Of a stretch of 64,000 nucleotides of DNA, positions 14,943-28,700 are shown piece after piece. Under the pieces are notes generated by a model. It searched no databases. It saw nothing but the letters and a program-made list of their open reading frames with translations, and was not told the DNA's origin. The first letter of the stretch is position 1. Each line of letters opens with the position of its first letter. The DNA lies in NCBI GenBank assembly GCA_907165065.1, contig OU015533.1, forward strand, positions 28,660,578-28,724,577, read 5' to 3'. Source of the DNA: Caprimulgus europaeus (taxonomy: Eukaryota > Chordata > Aves > Caprimulgiformes > Caprimulgidae). The translations under genes were made by a program, and so were the position numbers.

Positions 14943-16604
14943 GTGAGAATTCAAAATCTTTACATTTTACATTCTCAAAGCTGGTCTCTATAACCCTGAG
15001 TCCCCCTAACTCCCCACCTCCTTCTGCCCCGAGTGCTGATGCTTTGTCTTAAACTCAAAGTCAACATCTTTATCACAGATAGTTTCCTTCAGAAGTTTGT
15101 GCAGCACCTAGCATAACGGGCATTCTCCCCCTAATTAGTTCTTCTTGGCGCTACCATTACACAAACCTACGCTTTTGTGTTAGAGATGAAAGTTCTATGG
15201 TGGTGGTTCCTTGTTAAACAAAAAGGAGGAATTATTTTCTGCTCTAGTCAATATATAATGAGGCCTTCCAGTTCTTACAGGGGCTCATCTTTCCAAATAC
15301 CACATAGACTTTCTCTGTAGCCCAAGAACTTGAGCAATAACCAGTGTAGTGGAGCTGGAGATAACCCCATAATTGCAAGTTTGGCCAGATTACCCAAAGT
15401 CTTCACCACAAACTTTATGAGAAATGCTGCTCACTATTTATGTGAAAGTTGCAGTACACCATGTATGGTACTTTTGACAGGGTGACTGAGCTGCACAGCT
15501 GTAGAATAGTACTTCAGACGATCCTACTGGTCCTTTGGATTCAATATATAGGTAACTGCATCTCATATAACACTCTCCCAAGGCAGATAGATCACTGATT
15601 TCTGGTAATTAAATGCCTGGGGGTGGGGGGCGCATGTCTCCTGCTGTGACTGGAAAAGGACAGAAGAAAAGTGCACTCCAAAATCCAAATGCTATGGTCT
15701 TGGCTCCTTAGCACATGTCAAGAAGAGGTTGTTTGGAAGTTGACCACATATTTCAGATCTAGAAATCCACACCACAGAACCAGAAGTTTTGAAAGGACAG
15801 CTTTGTTACCCATTAACCAACTTGAATGTTTTTCCTTCATCCTGCTCTATAATCAGGTTAGAATTTTTATACCCTGTGTATATAAAAAAAAGGTGCCTTT
15901 CAGTGTGTGTTTAAATTAGGTGATTATTCTTGTGCAAGTCAGCTGGGAAGGTGTCTAAATCCACTACACGTCTTTTTACACGTGCAGAAATTTGGGTTCA
16001 TGAATAGGAACTCCAGGCATCTGGAGTAGATAAAAATCTATGGTAAGGATCTGAGAAGAAACTTTTGCCTCTTCTGCACTCGAGCTTAGATTTATATTAA
16101 CATTACCAAGATCCTGCTGACTAAGAATTTGTCCTGACTGTTTAAACTGATTGTTTGGTAACTGCTGGTCAGTGTAAATGTTTTTCTTTTCTGCATAGTC
16201 TGAAGAGACTAAAGAGCCTCTCACAGCTCCAGTTGCAGTTCAAATAAGTTCAAATATAAAAGCTCATGCTTTCAGTTCTCCGTACATTCCAGGGACATTC
16301 CCCAGTGGATCAGCTATTTCAATGGCCATCACAACACCAAAGCTTCTTGCTTCCTCTTTTTTCCCTTCTGAAGAAACTTCCTCTATCACAGAACAGAGCT
16401 AATGGTCCCGATTTAATCAACAAAAGCATTTACATTTCAAAATAATGAGATCCCCTCTGCTGGTAACATGTTAATTAGTTCTCAAGCATTCTCTCTTTAT
16501 CTTCTTGTGCTGCAGCTCCAAATAGATGTGGCTGCAGCCTACAATCTTTCAGATAACAAGGGAGGTGACTTGAGCAAATGTTATCTTGGAGTCCTATCTT
16601 GCTC

Positions 16605-16670
16605 CAGGCTCAATTTACACCAATCTGTTGATTTCAGGAGAACTACTCCTGATTTACCTCGGTGTAAATG
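16605..16670 (+). repeat. Ancient amniote interspersed repeat fragment
   Basis: CAATTTACACCAATCTGTTG, ATTTCAGGAGAACTACTCCT, GATTTACCTCGGTGTAAATG resembles a motif frequent in amniote genomes (ttgatttcaatggagttactcctgatttacaccggtgtaa). That motif is usually assigned to old CR1/L3-like elements. I cannot name the family with certainty. Confidence 0.5.
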
Positions 16671-17430
16671 TCTTTATGTATCACACTGTCTTACTTTTCC
16701 TAACAAGTTTTTGCCTTCGATTTTTGCATGATGAATGTCTGCAAAGCAATTGTATGCCTGAACTTAAGCCTCTCTGCCCCTTTATTTTTTAACAATGCTA
16801 TTCTTTCTCTCTAGAGTTTCTAATACTTGAGGTCAGATTCACATTTACAGAAAAGCTATTTATACTACTTTATAATTCAGTGCCATTTTCTTCTTGATTC
16901 TCACATGAAGGCCCTGTGACCCAGCTCTACTAAGGTACTAGGTAATATAAGTAAGAATCTGTCCATTATTTTTTTTCTAGCACACAGATACTTGCAAGTG
17001 AGGATGAAATAAAGAATGAGGATCTGTTCCCAGTTTCCATCCCTGTACTAATAAAATCAGAAATACATATGCTGGGTTTCACAGTCTTCCCCAGCAGACT
17101 CCTTAACAACTGGAAAACTCTACCAATTAGTGGCCAGCACAGGATATGTTTCACCTGACCTGCTGGCAATGAGTTACTCCAGAGCCTAGATCAATTTTGT
17201 CCTGTGATTATCAATTCTCCAGTCTGACAGAACCGACAAGATCTTAAAGACAAGAAGATGTTTTAGGAAATAAAATCAGGATGTTCTACTCAGCACACAA
17301 TTTCCTCCTATATCCCAAATTTGCAAGGCACATAAGTGTGTGCTTAACTTCAAGTACATGATTAATCACCTCTTTAGGAAGTCTTTCCTGAACTGGAGGC
17401 TATGTCTTCTGCAGCTCTACAGATGGGTGC

Positions 17431-17536
17431 TTCTTTTTTTCTGTTTTCTTTTTCTTTCTTCTTTTCCCTTTCTTCTTTTTTTTACTCCCTTTTCCTTTTT
17501 TTTTTTTTTTAACCTTTCTCCTTTTATTTTTTCCCT
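17431..17536 (+). repeat. Pyrimidine tract (T/C-rich low complexity)
   Basis: About 105 bp are nearly pure T and C on the plus strand, with a 16-base T run inside. It starts just after an ordinary sequence segment and ends at TTCCC. The reverse strand yields a Lys/Arg/Glu-rich open frame that is a composition artefact. Confidence 0.9.
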
Positions 17537-20500
17537 ATCATATATAATGCATCTATGCAAAATTCTTCTGTTTTCTAAATATTGTGGGTGAGGAGGCAAT
17601 TATTTTAATAATAAAATGGGGGAATAAGTTATAAAAACAGCAGCACATTCCCAGTTTCTTAAGAGGAATTTGTACTTCTGAACCATTTCAATTTCTCTGG
17701 AAGCCTGAGGACTAAGAACATGTAAGACTGAACCTGGCTTTTTTACTGATGTTTGTCTTCTATAAATGAATTACTTAAGCATGTTTTCGAAAACCATAAA
17801 TTAGCACCAAGTGGCTGCACAAATAGCAAGTAAAACAAAACAAAAGAGGAAGAAATAAAACTGCCATGCAAAACTTTATCCTTTCTAAGTGTCCAGGACA
17901 TCTTCTGAATACCCATCTAATTTTAAGTGTTTGTGACCATGGCAAAAAATGTTCCCACATGTTGCAAATATGGAAAAATTTTGCCAAGACTTTTAAAATA
18001 TTTTAGTAAATAGGTCTCATGTTTTAATCAGACATTTAGAGCCTGCATGTGTGGCCTGTAAAGCCAGTGCAAGGATTCTGATTTTCTCAGAAACATGATC
18101 CAGCCCTAGGGTTGGCAGAAGTTGTGATATTGGATCTGAGTGAGCTCCAGGGAACAAAATTCTAGAACCGTGATTAATGACTTGAGGATCTCAGGTTGGG
18201 TGTATTTCACTTAAAATACTTGAAATGAGTCTAACCACTTCCTTAAAGATAATATTATGTACTTATAAGGGTTACTGATGAAGGTTCATTTTATCACAAG
18301 GTTTCCAGCTTGATAGTTCATACGAGACATAAATCATGAAGAGCATCACTTGATAGGCAAACTTGTGACAAGCACTGTACTAATTGCCTGTATCTGCAAA
18401 AACCACTCATCTGATTAAAACTCCCTGATAAAATAGATGGTTCCTTAGAACAAAGAAGGAAGAACTGGAGAAGTGGGGGTTAGGGTTAATATAGTTAAAT
18501 AATTAAATAATAAATAAATATTTTTTTCATGCTACTACTATTTCTTTTCTTCCTGACTCCTTTTCCTGTACTTTTAAAAAATATTCATCCTCCTAGTCTA
18601 TCAATGGCACAAGCATTCACAACAGATTAGCCCAGAGGTGACTCTGATCCACTTTCACTGTTAAGACAAAATGCCCATTGATACAAACCAGTTTGACCCT
18701 GGAATACGCATCTGTAGTTGACTTGTCAGAGCTCAGCGTGCTGCCCACCTGGCACGATGCAGGCCGTGCACTATTTCCTTAGGACCCAGAATGAGAAGTG
18801 AGAGTTACAGAAAATCTGTTCCAAACTACTTCAGTTTAATTTGGATATTTGTGGGATTTGGTAGAGAGCCAGCAAGACTAACCTAGTTATGAAATAAGAA
18901 TAGTAGCCCTTGTAAGTCAGGCTCTGTCTAAATTATTTTTCAAATACAAATAATCTTTCTTTGTATGAATATACAGGGGGTTTTAATTATTTATTTGGAG
19001 GCTCTGTCCTTATGTTTGACATAACCTCTATGGAGTAGCCCCTCATTCCTCCCCCTGCTCCAAATTTAATTCTTTGATTGCAGTCTGTGCAAGGTTAAGC
19101 AGCTCAGGGAAGTTTTGAGGCATTCTGGTCTATCATCTGTACAGTGGTGTGGGAGTCTTCTGCATATATCCACAGCAGCAAGGAAATAGCTGGACTATTG
19201 CTATAATAGTTTTGTGGGAGGAAGATGTAAAGGGGAAGAGCAGAAGGAAGAATATCTTGGAAAATATTTCAGTGTAATATTAGGTATGAGGTGGGAAAGT
19301 AGAGAAGCAGGCATTAGATAATCCAGTCTTTTAAATCTGCTGTATGTGGTCTGTGATCATGGTGAGTTATTCAGAAAAAAATCCTTGCTCAGTCTAAGGC
19401 TCTGAACATCCTTACTCGCAGTTCTAAGGCTTGTTCACTAGCTTCTCTATTTGATTTTGTATTTTTTATACAAAAATTCTTCCTTTCCAAATTTCAATAC
19501 TGGTAAGCTGCTCTTCGGTATGCCTCTTACCCAGAGGAGGTTGCTCAGAGTTACGCTGCAGTCCCTTTTATTTACTCCTAGTATATAGTTGCTTCTTGTC
19601 AGCCACTAATAGATAAAAATTTTACTATCTGGTTTTCTTCACCTACTAAAACCTTACCTATATAGATCCAGTGGTGCCTTGCAGCTGCAGAGTCCTCTTC
19701 CTCCTCCTCACTCTGTGACCTAACCTCTCCTTGCTCTAGAGATTATAGTAAGAATTACAATATCCCATTGATTTTCGACACTCCCTCATTCCTCAGAAAT
19801 ACCCATTCTGCCAAGCTCTCCTGCCACACACTCTGCTTTCACCTGTTATTATTTTTAAGCTTGTGGTATGCAGACACTGATAGTATTTATTTTTGGAAAT
19901 CTACCTATTTTTAAACACCTCCTCTGCCTAGCTACCTACTTCAGAATATACCACTGTGATTTCAGTGTAGTTATCCTCAAGGTCATCCATCATCCCTGTT
20001 CCCACCTTTTAGAACTGGATACCCAGTCAGCATGCTGATGGGGAAAGAAGGTATGTGGAAATGCAGGCACTCTTCTACCCAGACTTGACTACCCACATCC
20101 TACTCAGTGCAGACAACGCACTGCCTGATCCTGCATGGTGCGATGAGGTCAGAGCTGTGTGGCTGCAAACCCCTTTCCATAATTAGATCAGGGCTGCATT
20201 TTCCCTTGGAAACGCTCCCTCTTTATCATCAAGACATTTCAAAGCTCACTTTTATTTTTTTCTTTAAGTAGTGGGACAGCTGATTTTTCCTAGTAATTTT
20301 TTCCCTGACATGAAAATGATAATGAAAAACAATTTCTACTGCTTTTTTTTCAGCTACTCCATTACTGATTTTTCCATTGGCTCACTGGAAACTGTGAGAG
20401 AGGGTTTGATTCTTTTCTGTGAAAGAATATGGGAAAACCTTGCTAGGCATTTTGTAGAAAAAGAACAGGTTTTTTTTTATCCAGCATTCATGCTTGCAAT

Positions 20501-21951
20501 TTTGTGTAACGTTTCTTTGAAAATGCATGTCCCAGTTTCCTTTTAAATTTCTTTATTCTGTTCTGGTACTGAAGGAGCTGCAGATGGAAGGGGGGAACTA
20601 GGAACTCCCCATGTCAATCAGCTCTATTCATTCAATGGCTGTATTTATTAGTTTCATTAAAAACATATTGAGCAGCCCTGGTTCCTCAGTTCTGCACGCC
20701 TACACAATCCCGACTGCCTTGCCGTCCCCCTGTCAGCGAGTGCTCTATCCTGAGGCCTCTCTCAGCTTGAGATTCCACATGAAACATGAATCCAAGAGGA
20801 TATTACATGTTTTTAGGTCTTGCTGGAAAGATTTCACACAGCTTGACGGGTGGGGAGGGGGCTGGGGGCGGTTGGATGAGAAAAAAGAAGTGCTCAAGGT
20901 GGCCTGTTAATTAACTTTTTTTTTTTTTCTTTTAAAGAGAAACGGAAAGAAAAAAATCTGCTTGGAAAATCTCTCCATTGTTACTACCATTTGGTAATCT
21001 GTGACATGAATGTACGTGTAACATCTGACCAGCTATTAGTCATAAACTATGGTTTTGTAGGAAATATGTCACACTGGGCTGTCATCATACAAAGGAGCAG
21101 TTCTTAGAGAAGACTGTTAGCTTGCCACATTATTAATGCTGAGGCATGGACTGGTTCCCCTGCAGAAAATGTTACATTCTCTTAAATGCATCCTCCCGTT
21201 ATTAAAATCAGAACTATGTGGAAGAGCAGAACCATGGCAGCAGTCTGCTCCTTTCGGGGCCAAAAGAATGGGTGCCAACAGAAATATTATCATTAGATTG
21301 GCTGTCTTTTAACACTTCTGTTGGTGGGTTTTTTTTTAATAAAAAAATATATTTTATTGTATGACAAAATAAAAATAGTTTGACATGAATCAAAAAATAC
21401 CCATACTAAGGACTGAGAACTAAGGTTGCAGTCTAAACTCTATTTAAGTTGAAAACCTGCCTAGTAGCTTGAATGGTCTTTAGATCAGACACCAGGCTGG
21501 GGTTAACTTTTCAGAAAAAGGAAATTTTTTCTGTATTTAGCCCTGAGGGGACAATCATAAAAATCTATCTGCTCCAACACATTAGAACTTAACATCTTCC
21601 TCTCTTTGGAGATGATCTCTCCAAAACCATCAGATTGAATAACTGCTATCTAAATACCATAATTTCCTTTTTCCTCCCCTATGTATCCACAGACCATGAA
21701 CTTTAATGCCTGTACCCTACAATTCTCCAAGAAAGGAAGAGACTGGAGTATGCACTGATGCGCTCAAGCACTCCCAAGGATATATAACACATAACCTCTT
21801 CCATACGTAACTTCATTTTTTCCCTACGCAGGTCACAGTGTATTAGCACCGATATCAAAGTTTCCTACAGAATGATACAGAAAAAAAAAAAAATCTGCTT
21901 ACTACCAATCAATTAATATCCTTAACAGTTACTCCCCCCTCCTCAAAACAT

Positions 21952-22015
21952 CTGATCCTCACAGTCACGCTTGACAAGTATTGCTTCCAGTTTCCAGATG
22001 AGAGACTAAAAGCGC
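21952..22015 (+). repeat. Possible MIR CORE fragment
   Basis: GATCCTCACAGTCACGCTTG, ACAAGTATTGCTTCCAGTTT, CCAGATGAGAGACTAAAAGC resembles the MIR section running from atcctcacaacaaccc to gttttacagatgagaaactgag. Diverged. Confidence 0.45.
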
Positions 22016-24349
22016 ATTGGCATCACAAAATATTCATCAGTATCACACAGCACACATCAGCGTAGCCCCAGCCACACGTCAAATACACATGCTCTTGTAT
22101 GAAAAGAAACAAGTCCTGCTGAGATGGAGAACTCATCCAGTTCACAAGCATATGCTTGGCCCTTCCCAGAATACATACAGCCACTGTGTGGTACATCACT
22201 CAAAGCCAATAAAGAATACAACAGAGAACACAGGCAGGGAAGGAGAAGAACCACTGGTAATGCAGTAGTGTCACCTGCTGTATTTGAATATCATGGTGTT
22301 GCCACTGAAGCCACCACTTCATGGTTTGACAGTCGACTAAGGAGAAGTTGGTGTTTAACAGGATATAGCTCAATTGAAGTCGATATTAAGCAGGAACAAC
22401 ATGGTGTTAGATTAGCAGACAGGTGAGACCAGGGAAGTCAGTCTGGGGCCTCTGTCTCTTTGGAATCTGATAATCCTATTAATGCAGGCAGCCTTGTCTG
22501 GTATGGGAATGCTGTCATTCCTGATTTAGGGAGTTGTTGGGAGGCTAAAGCCTCCCAATACCAATAAAGACATTTAGGTATTGAATTCCACCTGTGAATT
22601 TGGACTGAAGTGACGGGTTTACAGTGTCACAGGAGTATCTGGCTTGGCAGACAAGGCCTTTCTCACACCATACTAATATTATGCTCAGAAGAGCTTTGTT
22701 CCTCTCCTCCTCTCAGGTTGCTAAGTGTAGGGGTGGGGGTAGGAGAATGTTAAGGATTATGTCATGGTATCACCAGGAAGGTCAGGAGGGAACATAAGAA
22801 CTTGAATATCCCTAAATAATGTGTATATACACATGTATAAATAGATATGCATGGATAGGGGACAACATAGTTAAAGGCACTTCGAATTAATAAGCCCTGA
22901 ATTTCAGTGGTACAAAGACTATTTTAGTCTTCCATTTCAAATAGTTATTCTGGGTCAGGTGTGAGGCACATGGCATGTGAAGGGAGAATCATAAACTTCC
23001 TTGATTTATCTACTATTTTCACCAGCCATAATTTTTCCCTGAACAAGGCAAAACCAAAAAAATCATGAACAGAAAGTGATTTTGGCATCAGACTCACCTT
23101 GTTTTCAGTCCCACCACACTGTAAGATAATTGGCACCATAATCAGACAAATAAAAATGATGAAGCTGTCTAAGGGTAATACCCTTCTACTGGAATAATGT
23201 ATTTTTCTGAAACTATTTACAAATTCTTTTCAGAAAAATCAACACAGAGTAATGAAGCCACTTCACGCCTTAGAAAAAATTGATTGCTGTACTTATAACA
23301 AAGGGTATTGTAACCAACGACTACAGTTACATGGATTTGGTTTGGTCAAGGAGAGATGCCTTTCACAATGTGGTTTCAAATCAACTCAAGTCCTCTGCAG
23401 GCTGGGCTGTAAATTCCTAGAGTCTGGATTTAGCACAGAATTCAGTAACAACAAATGATAGTTCAAACCATCCTCCTTGGGCTTGACAAGGGTCAGTAAA
23501 AACCCTCTCCCCACCGCTTATTGTTAATGTTTGAACCTCTATTAAGTGGACCATCTTTACTCTCCCCATGGAAAGAGGGGACCAGCCTTTCATAGCAGAA
23601 TCACCCAGGCAAAATGTCTTATGCAGATATTAATACCTTGCTGCGTGTCTGCTAGAGCCATGGAGCACATGAATTCCATGGGCATACTACTGTACTACAT
23701 AGGAGCATACAGAGAAAAAAGTGGTGCACATCACTAAAACTGAGCCAATACCATATGATGATAATTAGTTAAGCTTACCTAAAATGTCTGCTGTGGTAGA
23801 GGCACAACCTGGCACTTCCAAATCCTGGTACAGTTCCTTGCCATACAGCTCCACTAACATCTTGCTCTATTTAAAACCAAACTTGAGTTGAGGTTTTCTT
23901 TGCGTATTTTATCTTCAGTTTCCTCTTCATACTTTTCTCTTCTGTAAAAAACAAAACCAAAAAACCCTAAACAAACAAAAAAACCAAACCACCAACAACA
24001 AAAAAACACCAAGAAGGTATTTAAATCTGGGTGTATATTTATCTATTAAATTGTCCCAAACATACAGGCAATTTTCTCAGAGTTGTTGATTATTTTTCAT
24101 CTTTTCAGCCACTTCCAAACAAGTCCTTCCCTGTGTGGAAATGGGGCCCTTCTGAAGAGTGAGTGGCCAAAACCTTTTTGACACAGTGACTTGCTGCCAG
24201 TGTTTTCTGATTAATTAGGGACACACATTCTTCCCTTGGTGAAAGGGAATATGTGTAACAATGCAATCCCCACTAACATCAAAGGGAAAACTGCACTCCT
24301 TAAGTTTGTCTGGCAGTAACTACCCAGGGGCTGGTCTTTTGTTCAGAGG

Positions 24350-25720
24350 CTGAGCAAAACTGCTTGGATGGGTTTTTTGCCAGCTGACCATGGTGGGCCA
24401 GCTTCCTTCTGGAGCTTACCTCCTGCTGCCTGGTAGCACCAAGCACATGCAGCGGCAGGAGAAGGAGGAGGCCTACCCAGCCTGGCGGCCATCCTGACTA
24501 CTGCACAGCCACCACCTTGAAGCTTCTGCGCTGTGGTGGACATCTGAGGCACCAAGCCAGAGCAGCCTGACTGCAAGGGGTGGTGTTCAGAGAACAGCAC
24601 AGCTGCTTTCTCACCCCATAGATCAACTAATTTCAGGCAACACCTGATCACAGTGACAGCACTCCCATGAGCTCTCCTCACAAACAGCTGTGGTCATCAA
24701 AACAGCCCAACAGCAGCTGCTGGAGGGAATGGCGCTGTGTGGGAGTGCTAGTGGCATTCACAGGGACAACTAAATGCACCTGGGGCCTTCTCTAGCCCTA
24801 AGACTGACTGGCTCAGCATGGCTTATGTCTCACACTACCAAAATCTCTTACCTTTCCCCACATGATCTCCCAAAACAGTGCCCACGTCTGGGCTGCCTTT
24901 GGGGACCTGCTAGCCCTGAGCCATACTCAGGCAGTGTTGCAGGGAAGGCATCTGACAGGGCCAGACCAGTAATTTAACAGTACAGACAACTGGGCTGTGG
25001 CCCTCTGGAGTTTACTAATGCAAATGCAGCCCGTGGATGCCTCGCTGGCTGGTTTTTATCTGTGCCACGGCTTGGGAGGGCAGGCAGCTATCAGAAATTC
25101 AGAGAGAAAAGCAGAGAGCGGTTAATAGCAATCCCCACCAGGAAGAACATGGCAGAGTTTTACAATTCTTTGGTTACCAGCACTATGAAAAGAAAACCCT
25201 CACGGCTCAGCAGAAAGCCTGCTCAGCTTTACAAGAGGGACCCCAAGCCAGCAAAGTGTGGGATGGGACAGGAGGGTTACAGAATCACTGTACAGGGAGA
25301 GGGCGGCATGGCTTCCACACGCCAGGAAAGGACCCACCTGACAGAAGAAGAACATTTCCTCCTGCGCTTTCCTTCAACCTGCATGCTCCTGCTGCCACAA
25401 TTCCCAGTTGCTCTGGCACTGAGCAGAGCTGGTGCTCGCAGTAAATTCCAAATGGTGCCTGAGGGGACAGGCCGGCCACTGCCGGGAGACCTGAGGGGAG
25501 AGGCGTCATTTTGAGGGCCCGGTGCCCCCCCTCAGAGGCAGCTGCCAAGGCCCCGCCATGGTCCCTGTCTCTCCGAAGGGCAGCAGGGTGGCCTCGGGCA
25601 GGCAGGGAAGCGCATTTCGCCCCCTCCCTCCTAACTCAGGCTGTGCAGAAGCCCAGGCACAGCACTGGGCTAACTATGGGGTCTCTGAGCAAGGGGAGGA
25701 CTATATTTGACAAGTACCTA
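24350..25720. other. GC-rich patch with overlapping open frames
   Basis: This stretch is clearly more GC-rich than the flanking intergenic DNA. It carries overlapping open frames on both strands: 112 codons on the minus strand at 24343-24681, and 135 and 150 codons on the plus strand at 25037-25444 and 25062-25514. Overlap in several frames is what GC-rich DNA with few stop codons gives by chance. The products match nothing I know and no domain is visible. The patch could be a regulatory region or the trace of a CpG-rich element. Confidence 0.3.
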
Positions 25721-28700
25721 AGATCCTCGGGTGTCATGCCATTGACTCTCCAGTACGCAGTTCTATTCTCTGAGGTACACGGTGACCCAGCCACAATTTT
25801 ATTTCTTGGGTCTCTGAACAGCAATCACTTTAGTTCTCTCTAACTCATGCTTCAAAATGAAGAAAATTGAATTTATAATGTAATAGTAATTTGATCATTA
25901 AATATCAATCAGTTAAAATGTAAAGGGGTGATGATAGTCCTGGGCTAAGAAGGGAAACTCTCATCTGGCAGCATAAAAACCTGAAAAAGGTTCTGTGCCA
26001 CAGCTCATGAAGCAAATTTAGGCTACACTGGCAACTCTTGCTGTTCCCCAGAGCGTTAGGCGTTACTCTGATTCTGAGGGCTGTGCCCTCCTTCCTCTTC
26101 CAAATTACCTTCCTTGCAGCTGCTCTTTCTGCGCCATCAGCTAGACACAGTATTTCAGGGTCGCACGAAAGAGGTGAAAAGAAATGTGTGGTTTAGGGAC
26201 CAAAATATTCACCTCAGAAGGCCAAGGCTCTCACCAGTGAATTTTAGGAACTTGTATTTATGTTGCAGCTTTCTGTTGGAAGGGTAAGAGGCTTTTGTCG
26301 AAGGGCAGGAAAGTTACTATTTCTTAAAGACCCTTCCTGAATATCCCCAAATACTTTTACAAGGGTATCACTCAGTCATTCTTCTCTTTACTTACAGGAT
26401 TAGTACTATTCCTAGGTTTGCTAACACCAACTAGGCTGGAACCTGAGGGGAAAAGTACCTTCAGATTACCTCAGTAAATTAGAAATATTAGATAGGATCC
26501 TCAATCCAGCAGACATTTGCCTGGATTGGGACTCTGGTTTCTAGTCCCCACACTCCATATTATTTGGGGAATTCAAGTTGAATTTGAGGTACACCTATCC
26601 CGTCCCACCTGTTTAAGATGTGCGTGTCCAGTCTGCACCCAAAAAGTCCAGCAGAAATCCAGCAGATAGAAGTAAAGTTGACTGAGTTTGGAAAAGCTTG
26701 CCCTGAGGAATTTTAAACTTGGGACTAATTAGGTACATCACAGCTTCACCTTGCTCAGTTTTACTGCCTCTCCATTGTTAAACATTAACCAGCTAGAACA
26801 TAAGCAGACAATGAATCTGAAACCATGTGCAGGGGTATATGAGGAAGGGTGCCTAAAAATAGGATGTCTGTTATGGTTTCAGACAAAAGATCTCCAGAAA
26901 ACTTAAGTCAAAAGCCATGGACACAGAAGGCCCCTAGAAGCAATAGTTCCAATAATCCTGTCAGCTCTCAGCACCACAGAGGCACACGATGAGGCACACA
27001 ATCTCTCAGTCAGCAGACATGGCTTGTGACTGAGCCTCTGGAAAGAATTCCAGACAGGTGGTCAGAAACTGTTCATGAAAAACTGTTTATTTCATATCAA
27101 AACTGATGGACGTCTTTAAAAATAATTAAACCCAGAAGTATCACAAATATTTGTAAAAAGCACTAAAATAGCATAATTCTGGTGGCAAACCCTCAATTTC
27201 ATTCACTTTTAATTCTGCTCTCATTATTTACTCTCACTAGGAAAAGGTGAGGTAAAGCCAAAATAATACAACAAAATTTTTTTTAAAAAAGGAGAGAAAA
27301 ATCTTCATTTGTAAGTTTCATAGGAAGCATTTTTCTTTTTTTCAGCTCAAATAGCTTGGAAAAGAAGGTACTTGAGGAAACTAATGCATCTGGCAACCTC
27401 CTCTGTTAGAGGAAACTGCCCATCAGACAGAGTCATGTCAGACAGTGCTGAGCATACTCAGCCTCCTACAGCCTGAGAAAGGGGTAAGGACTTCTCAGCC
27501 TTATCTGCTTCAGCTGAGATGCATTTGAAGGAGAACAATGTCTGAAAAGTCATGCAAAGTTTGCACATGATGCATCAGATGAACTCAATAGGATGGTCAT
27601 AGGCAGTCTAACTCCAGAAGTTAAAGAATTTTTCTTTTCTTTCCTCAGAGAACTTCACACTCTGGCAGTAGGAGTTGCCCAAGGTGTGTGACTGTGTGCT
27701 ACCTGAACAATTTCAGAGGGAAGGAGTTATTTCACAGTACCTCTTTTCCCTGTCCTCGAGCTCGGGGAAGTGTCTGACAGCTATTCCTGCAGACTAATAA
27801 CCTACTTGCTTGTAAGAAGAGGTGTATGATAGTAAAGCATTGTCTTTTCTGAAAGTTCCTGGAAAACAAACTGGTTATATATTTACCCGTAATTGATAAT
27901 CCTCCCTCCAAATCATGCTGGTTGAATATAGGCCAAAGAACCAGCTGTGCTGCCCCAAGGTATCCTTCAAAAATGTTGTTCCAGAGCTCTCTGGAAGACC
28001 CTCTCAGAAGTGGAGATCAGAGGACTGATTTACACTAGAATTGTCTTTGTCTAGACATACAACTGTCAGAAACTTCAAGGCAGGTGAGATGCTAAAAGCT
28101 TCCAGAGGTTTTCAAGGAAGAAAGAAAGTGAAATAACCTGGACCTTGTCTATAAAGTCAAAATTCTATTTGCAGAAAGAATTCTGTGTTGCACATAACTC
28201 TGTTCATACCTACATCATACCAATACTTCAACCTACATCAAAGAGAACATTTTTTTCAGCCTTGTATTTTCATGGCAGGATGCCAAAAGCTCTACGACAA
28301 CTGAGCGCCTCGCTCACTCACACTCTGTAAGAGTGACACCAAGATATCGCTGCCACACTGAAGCAGCCACAGCACTGTGCAGTTTTGACCATTTGGAACA
28401 TGCCCAAAATTCTGTCCAGTACCGAGTGCTTTTCCAGTGCTCCAGAGCTGTTCGTTAACGTACACCTAAACACTACAAAGTATGTCCATCGTCAAACAGG
28501 TGGTGAAACCTGAGTGACCAGAGCAGCCATGGGCATCACTGGAACTTTTGTCTTCCATCTCACCACGTGGTTTTCCAGAAATGCTTGACATCACCTCCGC
28601 TCCTTTTGCATTCAAGTCATCCCCTGGAGTGAGTCATCTCTGGATATGTCTCTCTTCGTTAGCTACAAGGGGAGTATAAATTAGTAGGTTAGAATGGTCA

